From positions 203,630-267,629 of the forward strand of contig JAJVDF010000656.1 in NCBI GenBank assembly GCA_022410635.1: a stretch of DNA of 64,000 bases, read 5' to 3'. A program made the position numbers and the translations under genes. This stretch comes from Tretioscincus oriximinensis (taxonomy: Eukaryota; Chordata; Lepidosauria; Squamata; Gymnophthalmidae). The notes under the pieces are model-generated. The model was not told the origin of the DNA, did not search any database, and saw nothing but the letters and a program-made list of their open reading frames with translations. Below are positions 10,261 to 20,699 of this stretch, piece after piece (position 1 is the first letter of the stretch; every line of letters begins with the position of its first letter).

Positions 10261-13200
10261 AAGGAGAGGGGAGTGACCAGATAAAATCCAGGATATAACT
10301 TTAATGGCTATAGAAGAAAGAGATTGTTACCATGTGCAGCTTCTAATGGCTGCAGCACCTGAGTGGAGAATAACTTTTTCACATGCGTTAAGGATGTAAA
10401 CTTTTATCCCAAATTTTATTTAGTAAACCTACAGTAGGGGTTAAGCAGTAGTTCTCCCTGCTCCTTTGAGATCTGTAAAATCATGCTAGTTTATAAAACG
10501 TAAGACTTTCATTCAGTACAAGTGTCTTTTCATTTTTGCTATTTCAGTGGCTAAATTTGTATACCTGATACAACCATTTCCCATTGTATCAAATCTCTGT
10601 TGTATATTCATTTGTTTTGTGCATTTTCTAAAGTAAACTGCACGGTAAACTGAGCGTATCAGTTTTCCTTTCTCATGCAGTTCAGCTGTATTTAATAAAA
10701 GGTTTAACCTCACAGTAGATCTCATTGAATCTATTAAACTATTTGCAATGCAAAACACTGCTCATTTTTTGTATAAACTAGTATGAGAGAGGAAATATAG
10801 GATAGAGAGCGGGGTGTTTTTTAATATATATATATATATATTTATTGCTATTTACAATAAATTCAACAACATAAAAATATAATAAGCAATTCTCTTACAA
10901 ATTTTAAATTGGATTCAAATAATCCCCCTTCCCCCTTCAAGACCGCAATAAACTATATCCATTTATGTATAAGGGGTAAAACTTGTTTACAAATTACATC
11001 CCAAGAAGATCCCTGACCTCTTCCTTCAATATAACAGATTAATTTCATCCATTTATATTTATTTTCTAAGGAATGTTTCAATCCCATATTGTATTTCCTT
11101 TTTTCGTCAATTAAATCAAAACACATAATTTCTATTATATATTTTTGCCAGGGACAGAGTGTTATAGGCATACTATAGTAAGATTCTACATTTCTTTATT
11201 TACATAAATTCATCAAAATGTTAGTNTCATTATATAACATTACAGTATGTTTCCTTTTCTCCTTCCCTTTCCAACTGTTTTTCTTTCTGTTTCTCATGCA
11301 CAAAAACACACTGCAGAATTTGGCTGAAAAACTTCCANGCCCTTCCCTCTGTCTGCTCCTGTTTCCAAAGCCTGTATATAGAAGGTCAAGGTTATGCCCA
11401 ATGGTCATTTTATTAGACAGATGGACTGAAAATCTTGTGCAGACTACAAAATCAAGAAAGTATCACAGGAGATCAGGACTGCTTTGGTTAGTAAAGGCTG
11501 ACAGCTATGCTTTCATTAATAGTTTAGCTCCACAGCACCATCCATCATTTCAAGATTATTTATTTATATAGACTCCACAAAGTAGGATAACAAACTTCTG
11601 ATATCAAAGTAAATCAAGAGGGACCTCATGAAGTAGGAAAATGCTTCCATTATAGAACAAAAGAGAAACATAACTCTCAATGCAGATCAAAGCAATTTTC
11701 CAAAGTACTTGACACACTGAAAAATGGAATCCCAGTTAAACATTTATAGGATCCCAATAATAATTTTCTCCTGNGATAACAGTAAAGCATTCAGAGCACT
11801 ATTGACCATATGTGTGACTTATTAAATCCTAATTGTATTCTACTCATACTTATTGATGTTATTGTTTTGTTTTACCAAGTGGGTTTCTGCCCTCCTACCC
11901 TCTCTATCATGAATTGGCAAAAAAGTTTGCATATTTTTTAAAAAATGTTTCCTCTTAAGGATGGAACAGTCTTTGCTATTTTAAGGCCCTGNCCTTGGAA
12001 TATTACCCCTGAAGTAATTCTAGTTCAGCCATGCGTAAGGGCGAGTCTGAATTTACATCAGAGCCTGTGACAGTATGGCCTGCACATTCTTGAAATGAAC
12101 TCAAACTCATTCTTAAACACCCTTGAAACACTTGATCACTTAAAGGACTGGTGTGACTATAGGCTAAAACTCTCAAAATTCAAACTTTTTAATGCCCATT
12201 TTTACTGTATTTGGGGACTTTTTGTACCTCAGATACACCAATATTGTGCAATGCTCCAATCTCACCAATGGACATGGAGGAATGGTAGGTAAACAGAAAT
12301 TTTACAGCCTCAGAGTTTCACTCTAGTGCTTAATAATAGTTGAGAGAAAATTAATGAGGACACTTGATACCATGCTTTTGTTTCTTTAGATAACTGACAG
12401 AAATACAAAATTAAAATCTACTGTCAGTGTTCTACTGCATTTTCTGGCAGAAGACTTCTTAACTCAAATTGACTGTGGACCCATGGGATGAGAGATATGG
12501 CTTCTGTGTTCCAAGTACCATTACCTCGCATTCCAAGTATCATAGGCCAATAAGCCAGACTGAAACTCTGCTTGGACATTCTGTTCTGATCTCACTTACC
12601 ATACTGACTTTAGTTTAAAATGGACTCTTCTGTTGTAGAGCAAGAGTGATATGAGGTTTCTAATAAAACTGCCCAGACAATTAGGTAGTGGAATGACTGA
12701 GGAGAATACATTATGCATTATTGTATCTCTAGATATGCATTATTTGCATCATTTACATGTTTGCAGTCACACTTTTCAGTGACCACATAATCACATCAGC
12801 TCCAATAAAGATGGTTGCATACATTATATTGTGCTATTTTGGAGGAAAGCACTGTGAAAGCTTTATATAATGCATTATAATGTCTTTTCACACTTTCCTT
12901 ATACCACTCTGGCATGTGTGTCATTGAACCATGTGTCACTCGTGCCATATTAGTGTAAGGAAAGNATGAAATATATTGTTTGGTGAAGATATTATTCACC
13001 TGCTGTGAGTCATAGTTCTGGTAGCATAGGGTTAAATACTATGAAGTATTTCCTACTACTCTCCAAGTTCAACAACAGAGGAATTAAGAAACTTGGACTC
13101 TCATGTGTGGCTCATCAAAAGCTACAGGATTTGTTTTAATGGCTGCTACTTGAATAGCACATGTATAACAGTTTTGTAAAGTGTGCAATTAATTACAAGA

Positions 13201-13722
13201 ACATGCTGAGACTAGAAAAAGAACTCATACTGCTCTTTTGGTAAGCTAAGGGTTGNAATCTTTTCACTGAGGGAGATCAGTTCAGTTTTGCCTATTTGAT
13301 TATTGTTTTCAGCTTATCATTTTTTTGAAAGAAAACAAAACAGCAATAATAGCAACATGAATAGCTTAAGCATGGTACTATGGTGATTATGAAAATATAG
13401 TATGAATTTTATGAGAAAAAGTTACATGTAACACATATTAGCATATAAAAATTGGAAGGTACCCAGACAGTGCTCAGAATTAGTAAAATCAGCCAATTTT
13501 GTAACAGAAAGGATTATGTTTTCTGTCAATGAAAAGAAAAAGAAAAGTTGGATTGGTTTCCAAGATTGGTTCATTTGTGACCTACCATGTTCATAATTGG
13601 AGATCATCTTAATCTCTTGTCATTGGCACATGCATTGTTCACATTATCAAATACACTATCCGTACAGTTTATACAACATGCTTGTGGGAGCCTAGGAACT
13701 GCCATGGAGTTATCAAGTCGTG
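10261..13722. other. AT-rich region without a recognised gene
   Basis: An (AT)n run lies at about 10824-10842. The segment 10840-11180 resembles a reversed L1 3' end (pyrimidine- and AT-rich, with a weak 72-codon frame), but I cannot confirm it. The rest shows no supported ORF, RNA gene or known repeat. Confidence 0.4.
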
Positions 13723-13888
13723 TCTGTGGATAGGGTTGCCATACNTCCCGGTAAACCGGGACAATCCCGGTTTGGGGGACTAAAATATAGTCCCCTCCGG
13801 GTTTTAAGCTAAAATCCCGGCTTTTTACTGATGGCTGCATTGTGCGCAACGCTTTCCGGGGTCCTGGGAGGACCCTTGGAGCTCGCCG

Positions 13889-14089
13889 TCGCTGCTCCTT
13901 GGCTGGAGGCGGGGNTTCGCCCTGCTCTCAGGCAAAGCCAACTCGCCTCCAGTAGANCAAAAACGCCTGGGNTTCTGACAGGAGGACAGCTCTGTTCTCC
14001 TGTCACAAACGCAGGCATTTTTGCTCCGCTGGAGCTGGCGTGCTTGCCTGAGAGCAGGGCGAAACCCCGACTCCAGCCAAGGAGCAGCT
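13889..14089. repeat. Internal palindrome of the hAT-type MITE
   Basis: The left arm starts CTGCTCCTTGGCTGGAG (about 13889). The right arm ends with its complement CTCCAGCCAAGGAGCAG (to about 14089). Pairing continues through CGCCCTGCTCTCAGGCAA and CTGACAGGAG with few mismatches, giving arms of about 95 bp. Confidence 0.8.
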
Positions 14090-14205
14090 ACGTATGTGCG
14101 CGCACACAGACACTTGTAGTGAGAGCAGAAGAGAGATTCTGCCTGTCTTTACAAGTGTCTGTATATGCGCATGCGCGTACGCGCACACGTTCGTNTGTGT
14201 GCACG

Positions 14206-14287
14206 CGCACGCATTCATGTGTGTGCACGCGCACGCATTCATGTGTGTGCACGCGCACGCATTCATGTGTGTGCACGCGCGTGCACN
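14206..14287 (+). repeat. 22-bp minisatellite (TGTGTGCACGCGCACGCATTCA)
   Basis: Three nearly perfect units and a partial fourth consist of alternating purine-pyrimidine, CpG-rich sequence. They lie wholly within the hAT-type MITE. Such sequence can adopt Z-DNA, but no function is evident. Confidence 0.8.
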
Positions 14288-14349
14288 CACCCCCCACCCC
14301 ACCCCATCCCCGTTTTGGGCTGCCAAAATATGGCAACCCTATCTGTGGA

Positions 14350-15233
14350 CCACATTACAGCACAGACTTATCTGTCTTGCACTATCTCCCTGCATCTGTG
14401 CCCAAATCCATGATTGTAGATTTCATTATCTATGCATCTTCAGCGTTTGTCTTTCTAGTGATTTCTCTTTACTGATTTTATCTCTCAAAGGATTCTCAAA
14501 GTTCTACATCAGTTTCACAATTTGAAAGCACTGATTCTTTAGTCCTCAGTTTTGTTTGTGACCAAGTACTATACAGTACTACATGAAAACCATAGTTTTG
14601 AATATATGGTGGCATCTCTGATTTTTAGTATGCTGTACAGGTTTGCCATAGCTTTCTTCTGAAGGAGAAAGTGTATTTTAACATCATGTATAAAGTCATC
14701 ACCTGGCAATATAATTTAAATTCAAGAAAATGAATCCAGTCCCTTCTTTCACTTCCTTAGTTAGCTGCAGATTGTTATTTATGTAATATGGATGTTTATA
14801 AAATGTACGGAAAGAATGGCATAAATAAGTTCAATTTTTTTATATCAGAGAGCAAAGATATAATGATGAACTTGTAAGTGCTATACATATATTGTCCCAG
14901 TGGAAATGGTCTGTGGCTGCTAAAGTTATAAAGTATATAAAATGAGAGGAGGGAAAGGGGATGGAAAGGAATAATGAAAGTATAGGGGAACTATAGGAGA
15001 GGAAAGATGTAAGAAATTATTGTTTGGTTTGAGTAAATATTTTGTGTGTGTTGTAAAGCATATATATTTGTTGGATAAGTGTTTGAAAAAAATAATTAAA
15101 TTATTCCCTTCATATTCGCCAGGAAGTGATAAAGCAGGAAATGGCAAACCACTCCAATCAAGAAAATACCATGGACAATATCAATAGTCTATGCCTTTAA
15201 AAATAGCCACAATATCATTGAGCAAGCCAGAAT
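14350..15233. other. No recognised gene
   Basis: At 15118-15180 GCAGGAAATGGCAAACCACTCC then ATACCATGGA resembles a BovB-associated 3' segment, weakly. Nothing else is supported. Confidence 0.4.
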
Positions 15234-15440
15234 AAGCTGACCAGATGACCCCTTTTGAGGNGGTGGTGGTTGAAAACCTGGTTTTGTGGTGCCTCCCAGT
15301 TTTTCCTGAGGAAAAAAAAAGTTTTTTTTTTCAAAAACAAATCTTTTTTTGAAAAAGTTTTCCTCAGAAAAAACCATGAGGCACTCCAAAACCAGGTTTC
15401 TACCCCCCCACACACAAAAAAGGAGTCATCTGGTCAGCCT
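15234..15440. mobile_element. Fold-back MITE with about 95-bp arms
   Basis: GCTGACCAGATGAC near 15236 is complementary to GTCATCTGGTCAGC ending at 15438. Pairing continues through AACCTGGTTTTG/CAAAACCAGGTT and the GAGGAAAA/TTTTCCTC segments into an A/T-rich centre. The end motif resembles hAT-type MITE ends, but I find no clear target duplication. Similar peptides readable on both strands result from the palindrome and are not genes. Confidence 0.75.
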
Positions 15441-15731
15441 AGTGCTTGCAGTAATGGAAATTGTGGATGGAATTTGGCAAAGCTGTAATTGTACTGTAGA
15501 TTGGGTCCCTGAACAAAATTTTGATTGTTATGAATCACTTTCCTTTATTTTTTCACACATGTTGTATTATGCATTTTATGAGCCTTATGCCTAAGAATAA
15601 TACNGCAATCTTTCTGCATCTTGAATGACCAAAATCTGAATCACAAACAAAATGGTTCAAGCATACATATGATACTTTTTAATAATACATATAATTATTA
15701 TGGTTGCATATATAGAGAGAAGAGAAGGACA

Positions 15732-16119
15732 CAGCCTGCATGCACATAACGACTTAAAAACTGTTACAAAGCTATGATCCGAAATAACAATCACGTGTCC
15801 ATGCACACCAAACATGTCTATTCCATGACCAGTGCCCCATCACAGAGCAGTCCGAATTTTTTTTACTCGCAACTGCCAATAGAAACGGCTGCCGCGTTTT
15901 CGCTTGTTTTAACATCTTGCATCTGATTTGTGCCCACGCATACACTCGCAAGAGTACGGGTGTTCTCCGGAACGATGGCTGAATATCTGAGCAATAGTTT
16001 ATTCCATGATAAACGGCATTTATTGTGGGTTGACTACTGAAAAGCTCTTAGCATGTGTGCCTGAGACTTCCTAATTGCACTCCGAACGAGGTAGAAAATA
16101 GATGTTTGCACGCAGCCTA
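15732..16119. mobile_element. MITE family R1, copy 2
   Basis: The ends AGCCTGCATGCAC and, on the complement, TAGGCTGCGTGCA form an imperfect inverted repeat. The body matches 56229-56620 over its whole length (CGACTTAAAAACTGTTACAA, GTGTCCATGCACACCAAACATG, GAGCAATAGTTTATTCCA, AAGGTAGAAAA-like end). It has no coding capacity. Confidence 0.7.
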
Positions 16120-16849
16120 AGGTGGACAAGTTAGAAAGATAAGGTTTATAATTTATATTAAGACATTAAGTATGAATATCATAATCCATGGAACACAAAT
16201 CTTATCATGAGAAATAGCTGGACTTTAGCTTATTGCCTGTCTTGGATAAAATATACTTAGTCACAAGGTCACTAAATTTTATATATGTTAGTGACTGTGT
16301 GCCTAAGTATAATTTATTCAGAACATTCAAAGTACACCTGTGTTGTTTGACATTAAAAATATAATCTCAAAGTACACATTAAAAACAAATCACCATTAAA
16401 ACAGCTAAAATTTTCAATTATAAAATCAATTAATAGATTAAGATTTGTTTTAAAAGAATCCTGTATTTTAAACATTTTGTAAAGACGGTTCTTTCATTTT
16501 CTATATCAAAATTGAAATGCAAAATGTATAGCTGTGTCAGATCACTGAAGAGTTATGTTCTGATATGCAGGCAAATTGTCCCTATTGAAACAGGATTGTT
16601 TACTTCTATAAAGCCGAGTAATATGATTTCCCTCCATTCTATTCAGTCCTACTTAAGTATACTCCCTGTTTGTACTGATATAACTCTCATCCTTATTTAC
16701 ATTTATGAACCATATGTCAAAGAAGAAACACATTTTTTGGGAATGGCGGTAGTAATGTAGCTCCTTTACTTCCATAACATTTTTCATTCTTCCCTGATAT
16801 TTGCATTTCATTTTTTACACACTTGCAACTCCTTTCATTTTTTCTTCTT
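16120..16849. other. AT-rich, no recognised gene
   Basis: An 82-codon chance frame at 16512-16760 shows no family features. I see no repeat that I can name. Confidence 0.4.
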
Positions 16850-17041
16850 CAGGAATGACTGTTGGTCCTCCACCACTACATGATAGAGTTCTACATGATA
16901 TAAACTACAGTAAATAAATAACTGTGCTCCCTTCCATACTTTTAGATAATGTTGTATTAATATGTTAATTTGGTTTTCATTGTTAATCGCCCTGAGAACT
17001 TCAGGTTTAGGGTAGTATAGAAATGTAAATAAAGAAATAAA
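16850..17041 (+). repeat. L2-like LINE/SINE 3' end
   Basis: TTGTTAATCGCCCTGAGAAC, TTCAGGTTTAGGGTAGTATA and an AATAAAGAAATAAAAT tail match the common 3' family. Confidence 0.55.
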
Positions 17042-17329
17042 ATACAGTAAATTTCATTACCACTTCTTATATCTTTTTATCTTTATACAGATCCCTTGAT
17101 CTCCCATTATAATACCAGATTTGCAGCTTAATCAGTTGCCCACTGATCCATGTTTTCTCATTGTTCCCCATCAACCACAGGTAATCGGAGGTAATTGATG
17201 AGCTTGCATCAATGTGTGTGCCTCACGTAGAGTACATAAATCACCCTAAACCCTTACTTTGATCTATATCTTAATGGATAAAGTTTAACAATAAAATAAA
17301 AAAGTTATTTTCCTTCATCAATTTGTATG

Positions 17330-17450
17330 GTCCAGCAAAGGGACTAGTAGCACTTGGAGACTAACATGAGAAAAGTGGGTGGCTTAAGCTTTCNTAGACA
17401 TGTCTACTTCTTCAGATGCTGAGGGACTAATGTCAGGGTCAGGTCCTGAC
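17330..17450 (-). repeat. Repeat H, copy B
   Basis: GTCCAGCAAAGG, AGACTAACATGAG, AAGCTTTC, TAGACATGTCTACTTCTTCAG and GCTGAGGGACTAATGTCAGG are shared with the other H copies. The hairpin is kept (TAGACATGTCTA is a perfect palindrome) with one N in the GAAA-proximal C. It extends about 25 bp further than copy A. Confidence 0.65.
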
Positions 17451-17849
17451 AGAAACTAAAATCTACATCCCAGATGTTAACCTCTCCAACTCCTGTTGCT
17501 GCTAGTGAGTGACTTTCCTCCAAGGTTAAGAGGAAATTGCATTGTAAGTGCTGCTAGCTGCATAAGACTGATGCTTGCCGACCAGCAACTGATTAAATAA
17601 CCTATTCCAAAAGGCTTTCATTTACAATGAGGGTAAGAACATAAGAAGAGCCATACTGGATCAGGCCAGAGCCCATCTAGTNCAGCATTCTGTCTCACAC
17701 AGAGGCCCACCAGATGCATATGGGCAGTCTGAACAGAGGAAAGCAAAATATGCACCTGTTCAGGACTCCCTGCAAATGGTATTTCAGGAGTCCTGTCTGA
17801 TGCTCCATCCTGGAGGAAACATCCAGACATCCATCCTAGTAACCATTTA

Positions 17850-20399
17850 CACTCTTGGTGTCCATAAACCTGTCTAGTTCTGTCTTGAAGCTATTCAAGC
17901 TGTTAACAACCACTACCTCTTCAGGAAGTAAATTTCACTGGTCGTTGACCATCTGGGTGAAAAAATACTTTCCTTTGTCTGTTCTCACTTTTCTGCTCAT
18001 CAGATTTNAGAAGTGCCCTCTGGTCCTAGTATTGTGTGATAAACATTTTTTCTCTATTCCCCCTGTCCATCCCATACATGATTTTGTACACTTCAATCAG
18101 ATCCCTTCTCAAGCGTTGCCTTTCAAGGCTGAAGAGGCCGAGACGTTGCAGCCGGACTTCATAAGGGAGGTGCTCCAGACCCTTGATCATTTTTGTTGCC
18201 CTTTTCTGCACCTTCTCTAGTTCCACAATATCCCTCTTGAGATGTGGTGATCTGAATTGAACACAGTACTCCAAGTGTGGCCTCACCACAGATTTACGAA
18301 GAGGCAAAATAACATTTGCTGACTTGTGTTCGATTTCTTTCCTAATTATCCTCAACATGGAATTTGCCTTTTTTGCTGTTGCTGCACACGTGGTTGACAT
18401 CTTCATCGAATTGTCCACCAACACCCCAAGATCCTTTTCTTGCTCGGTTACAGAAAGCTTGGTTCCCATCAGGTGGTAGGAATAGTTGGAGTTCTTTACC
18501 TCAATTGGCATGACCTAGCACTTGCTTAAATTGAAGTGCATTTGCCACTTTGATACCCACTCACTCAATTTCAATAGATCACTCTGGATTTCCTTACAAT
18601 CATTTTCCGTTTTCACTACCCTGAACAGTTTAGTGACTATTTCACTATTTCAATATTTACTTCNGAATCCAGATCGTTTATGAAAATATTGAAAAGCAAC
18701 AGTACCAGTATGGATCCCTGGGGTACGCCACTTCTCNCCTCTTTCTACTCAGAGAACTGTCCATTTATTACTATCCTCTGTTTTCTATCTTTTAGTCAGT
18801 TTCCAATCCAGGACAAAGTCTGTCCTCTTATACCATGAGTCTTTGATGAGGGACTTTATCAAAAGCCTTCTGAAAATCTAGATAGACAATATCAACTGGA
18901 TCTCCTTTATCTACATATTTTTTAACAATCTCAAAGAATTCTAGCAAGTTGTTACGGCATGATTTACCTTTGCAGAAGCCATGCTGAGTTTCATTCAGCA
19001 ATTCGTGCTTCTCCATGTGTTTAGTAATTTTGTCCTTAATTATGGTTTCCAACACTTTCTCTAGAACTGATGGGTTTGTAATTTCCGGGATCACCCTGGG
19101 ATCCTTTTTTGAAGATTGGTGTGACGTTAGCTACCCTCCAGTCTACTGGTACTATGCCTGATCTTGAGGAAAGATTAAATATTTTGATTAGAAGTGTTGC
19201 AATTTCACATTTGAGTTCTTTAAAAATTCTTGGGTGAATGCTATCTGGCCTTGGAGATTTATTAATGTTCAGCTTATTAAGACTAGCAAGGACCTCCCCA
19301 CTTGTCANCTCTATCCAGTTTAATTCCTCTGGTGTTCTTCCTGAGAAGACTAAATCTGTTGCGGGTTAATACTCTCTGTCTTCTTCAGTGAAAACTGAAG
19401 CAAAAAAATCATTTAACCTCTCTGCAATCTTTATGTCCTCCTTGATTATGCCCTTTTGTCCATTGCTACCTGGTGGTGTGAATGCTTTCCAGGTAGGATT
19501 CTTATTTCTGACTTATTTGAAAAAGTCATTATTTCTTTTAATATTCTTTGCAATGTGCTCCTCAAAAATTTTCTTTGCATCCCTGACTACCACCCTGCAT
19601 TTGGTTTTCCACAGCTTCTGCTCCCTTCCTTTCTCCTCACTAGGATAAGCCTTCCACTTTGTAAATGAGTTTCTCTTCATTCTAATGATTTCTCTTACTG
19701 CAGAAGTAAGTCATACAATTCCCATGCTTTTTGAAGGGTCTGGACTTTTCTCACATTCCCTTTTAATTTTCTCTTTACCATTTTCCTCATTTTGGGAAAA
19801 TTTTCATTGTGAAAATTGAAGGTTTCTCTTTTAGAACAGTTTGACAATTTTATATCCACGTTCAAGTTGAAAATTATTGTATTGTAGTCACTGTTTCCTA
19901 TGGGATCAGTTACAGTTACATCTTGCATCTTGTCCTGTTCATTACTTAGGACTAAATCCAGGATTCCTTTGCCCCTGGTTGGTTCTGAAACCACCTGCTC
20001 TAGGAATCAATCAGTTAGCATGTCTACAAATTTTATTTCTTTTTCATGAGTTGAACAAGAGTTTGCCCAATCAATGTGTGGATACTTGACGTCTCCCATA
20101 ATTACTACCCTCCCCTTTTTTGGGAGCTTCAATGACCTCATGTTCCAAATGGTTATGAGGCCAGTAACATACTCCCAATATTAGACTTGTTTTATGACCT
20201 GATAATGTTGTCCTCAGTGCTTCTGTGGATGGGTCTGACCTAGAAATTCTAGTTCCTAGGATTCAATCTCTTCTTCAACATACAAGACTACACNACCACC
20301 AGTTCTCCCTTTCCTACCTTTTCTGTATAGTTTGTAACCTGGGATTACTGTATCCCATTGGTTTTCTTCTGTTCACCAGGTTTCAGTTATGCCAATAAT
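17850..20399 (-). pseudogene. CR1 ORF2: endonuclease C-terminal part, reverse transcriptase and C-terminal domain
   Basis: Reading down the minus strand: GITETWW-like endonuclease residues near 20390, GILDLVLSNE near 19950, SDYNTIIF near 19880, ETQHGFCKGKS near 18980, YLDFQKAFDKVPHQR near 18870, [20 protein letters not shown] near 18240, and FSLERQRLRRDLIEVYKIMYG near 18090. These are the endonuclease end, RT fingers and palm, and the typical CR1 C-terminus. Stops and frameshifts interrupt it many times. Confidence 0.8.
20394..20399. repeat. Target-site duplication AATAAT, left copy (right copy 23071-23076)
   Basis: AATAAT precedes the 5' LTR and follows the residual 3' LTR end. Joining the flanks through one copy restores the CR1 endonuclease frame as Val-Asp-Ile-Ile-Gly-Ile-Thr-Glu-Thr-Trp. 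Gypsy elements usually duplicate 4-6 bp (the exact 5 or 6 depends on where the LTR is cut). Confidence 0.85.
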
Positions 20400-20678
20400 T
20401 GTTAGGTATTTCTACGCTCTTCTATATTTTTTAAATCCCTTTTGGCGCCAGCGGGAAGCTGCCGGCGCGTAATTTATGTCCTCTAATTGGCTAGGTTGCT
20501 CAATTACGCCCCTTTTGGCTCTGCCTTATAATCTGTTTTCTGCGTTTACTTTCTGTTCTGTTTCTTTGATGCCATGGGATGCATTCTTTCCCAAAGTTGA
20601 TCCGTTGAATAAAGATTCTAAGACCATTCCATTTGCCTTCTTTATTATTTGAAAAGGATTAATTCTAGAAGCCTAACA
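20400..20678 (+). repeat. 5' LTR of the Gypsy element
   Basis: It starts TGTTAGG and ends CCTAACA, perfect 7-bp inverted ends. Promoter-like elements are CTAATTGGCT (CCAAT-type, near 20485) and CTTATAATC (TATA-like, near 20524); AATAAA lies at 20608-20613. I see no standard TGG-starting primer-binding site directly after the LTR, where AAAAGAAACAGAACC follows. Confidence 0.8.
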
Positions 20679-20699
20679 AAAAGAAACAGAACCTGCTGT

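Larger units (their letters stand above)
13731..14341. mobile_element. hAT-type MITE, 611 bp, exact 8-bp target duplication
   Basis: TCTGTGGA flanks the element at 13723-13730 and 14342-14349. The ends are inverted: TAGGGTTGCCATA at 13731-13743 and its complement at 14329-14341. An 8-bp duplication with a T/CAGGGTTGCC-type end is the mark of hAT transposons. There is no transposase, so it would need a hAT transposase in trans. Internally it has a 200-bp palindrome, a second short palindrome (ACAGACACTTGTA..TACAAGTGTCTGT) and a GC-rich minisatellite. Open frames here on both strands are products of the repeats. Confidence 0.85.

Noticed and set aside
10840..11180. Reversed L1 3' end
   Set aside because: Composition fits, but no L1 motif or poly(A)/duplication could be shown; left as unassigned.
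14206..14287. Regular 22-bp repeats resembling a CRISPR array
   Set aside because: Units are directly abutting without spacers, and the context is a vertebrate MITE.
13831..14525. Long overlapping frames of up to 214 codons on both strands
   Set aside because: They run through the palindrome and 22-bp repeats of a hAT-type MITE; repetitive CpG-rich DNA lacks stops in several frames.
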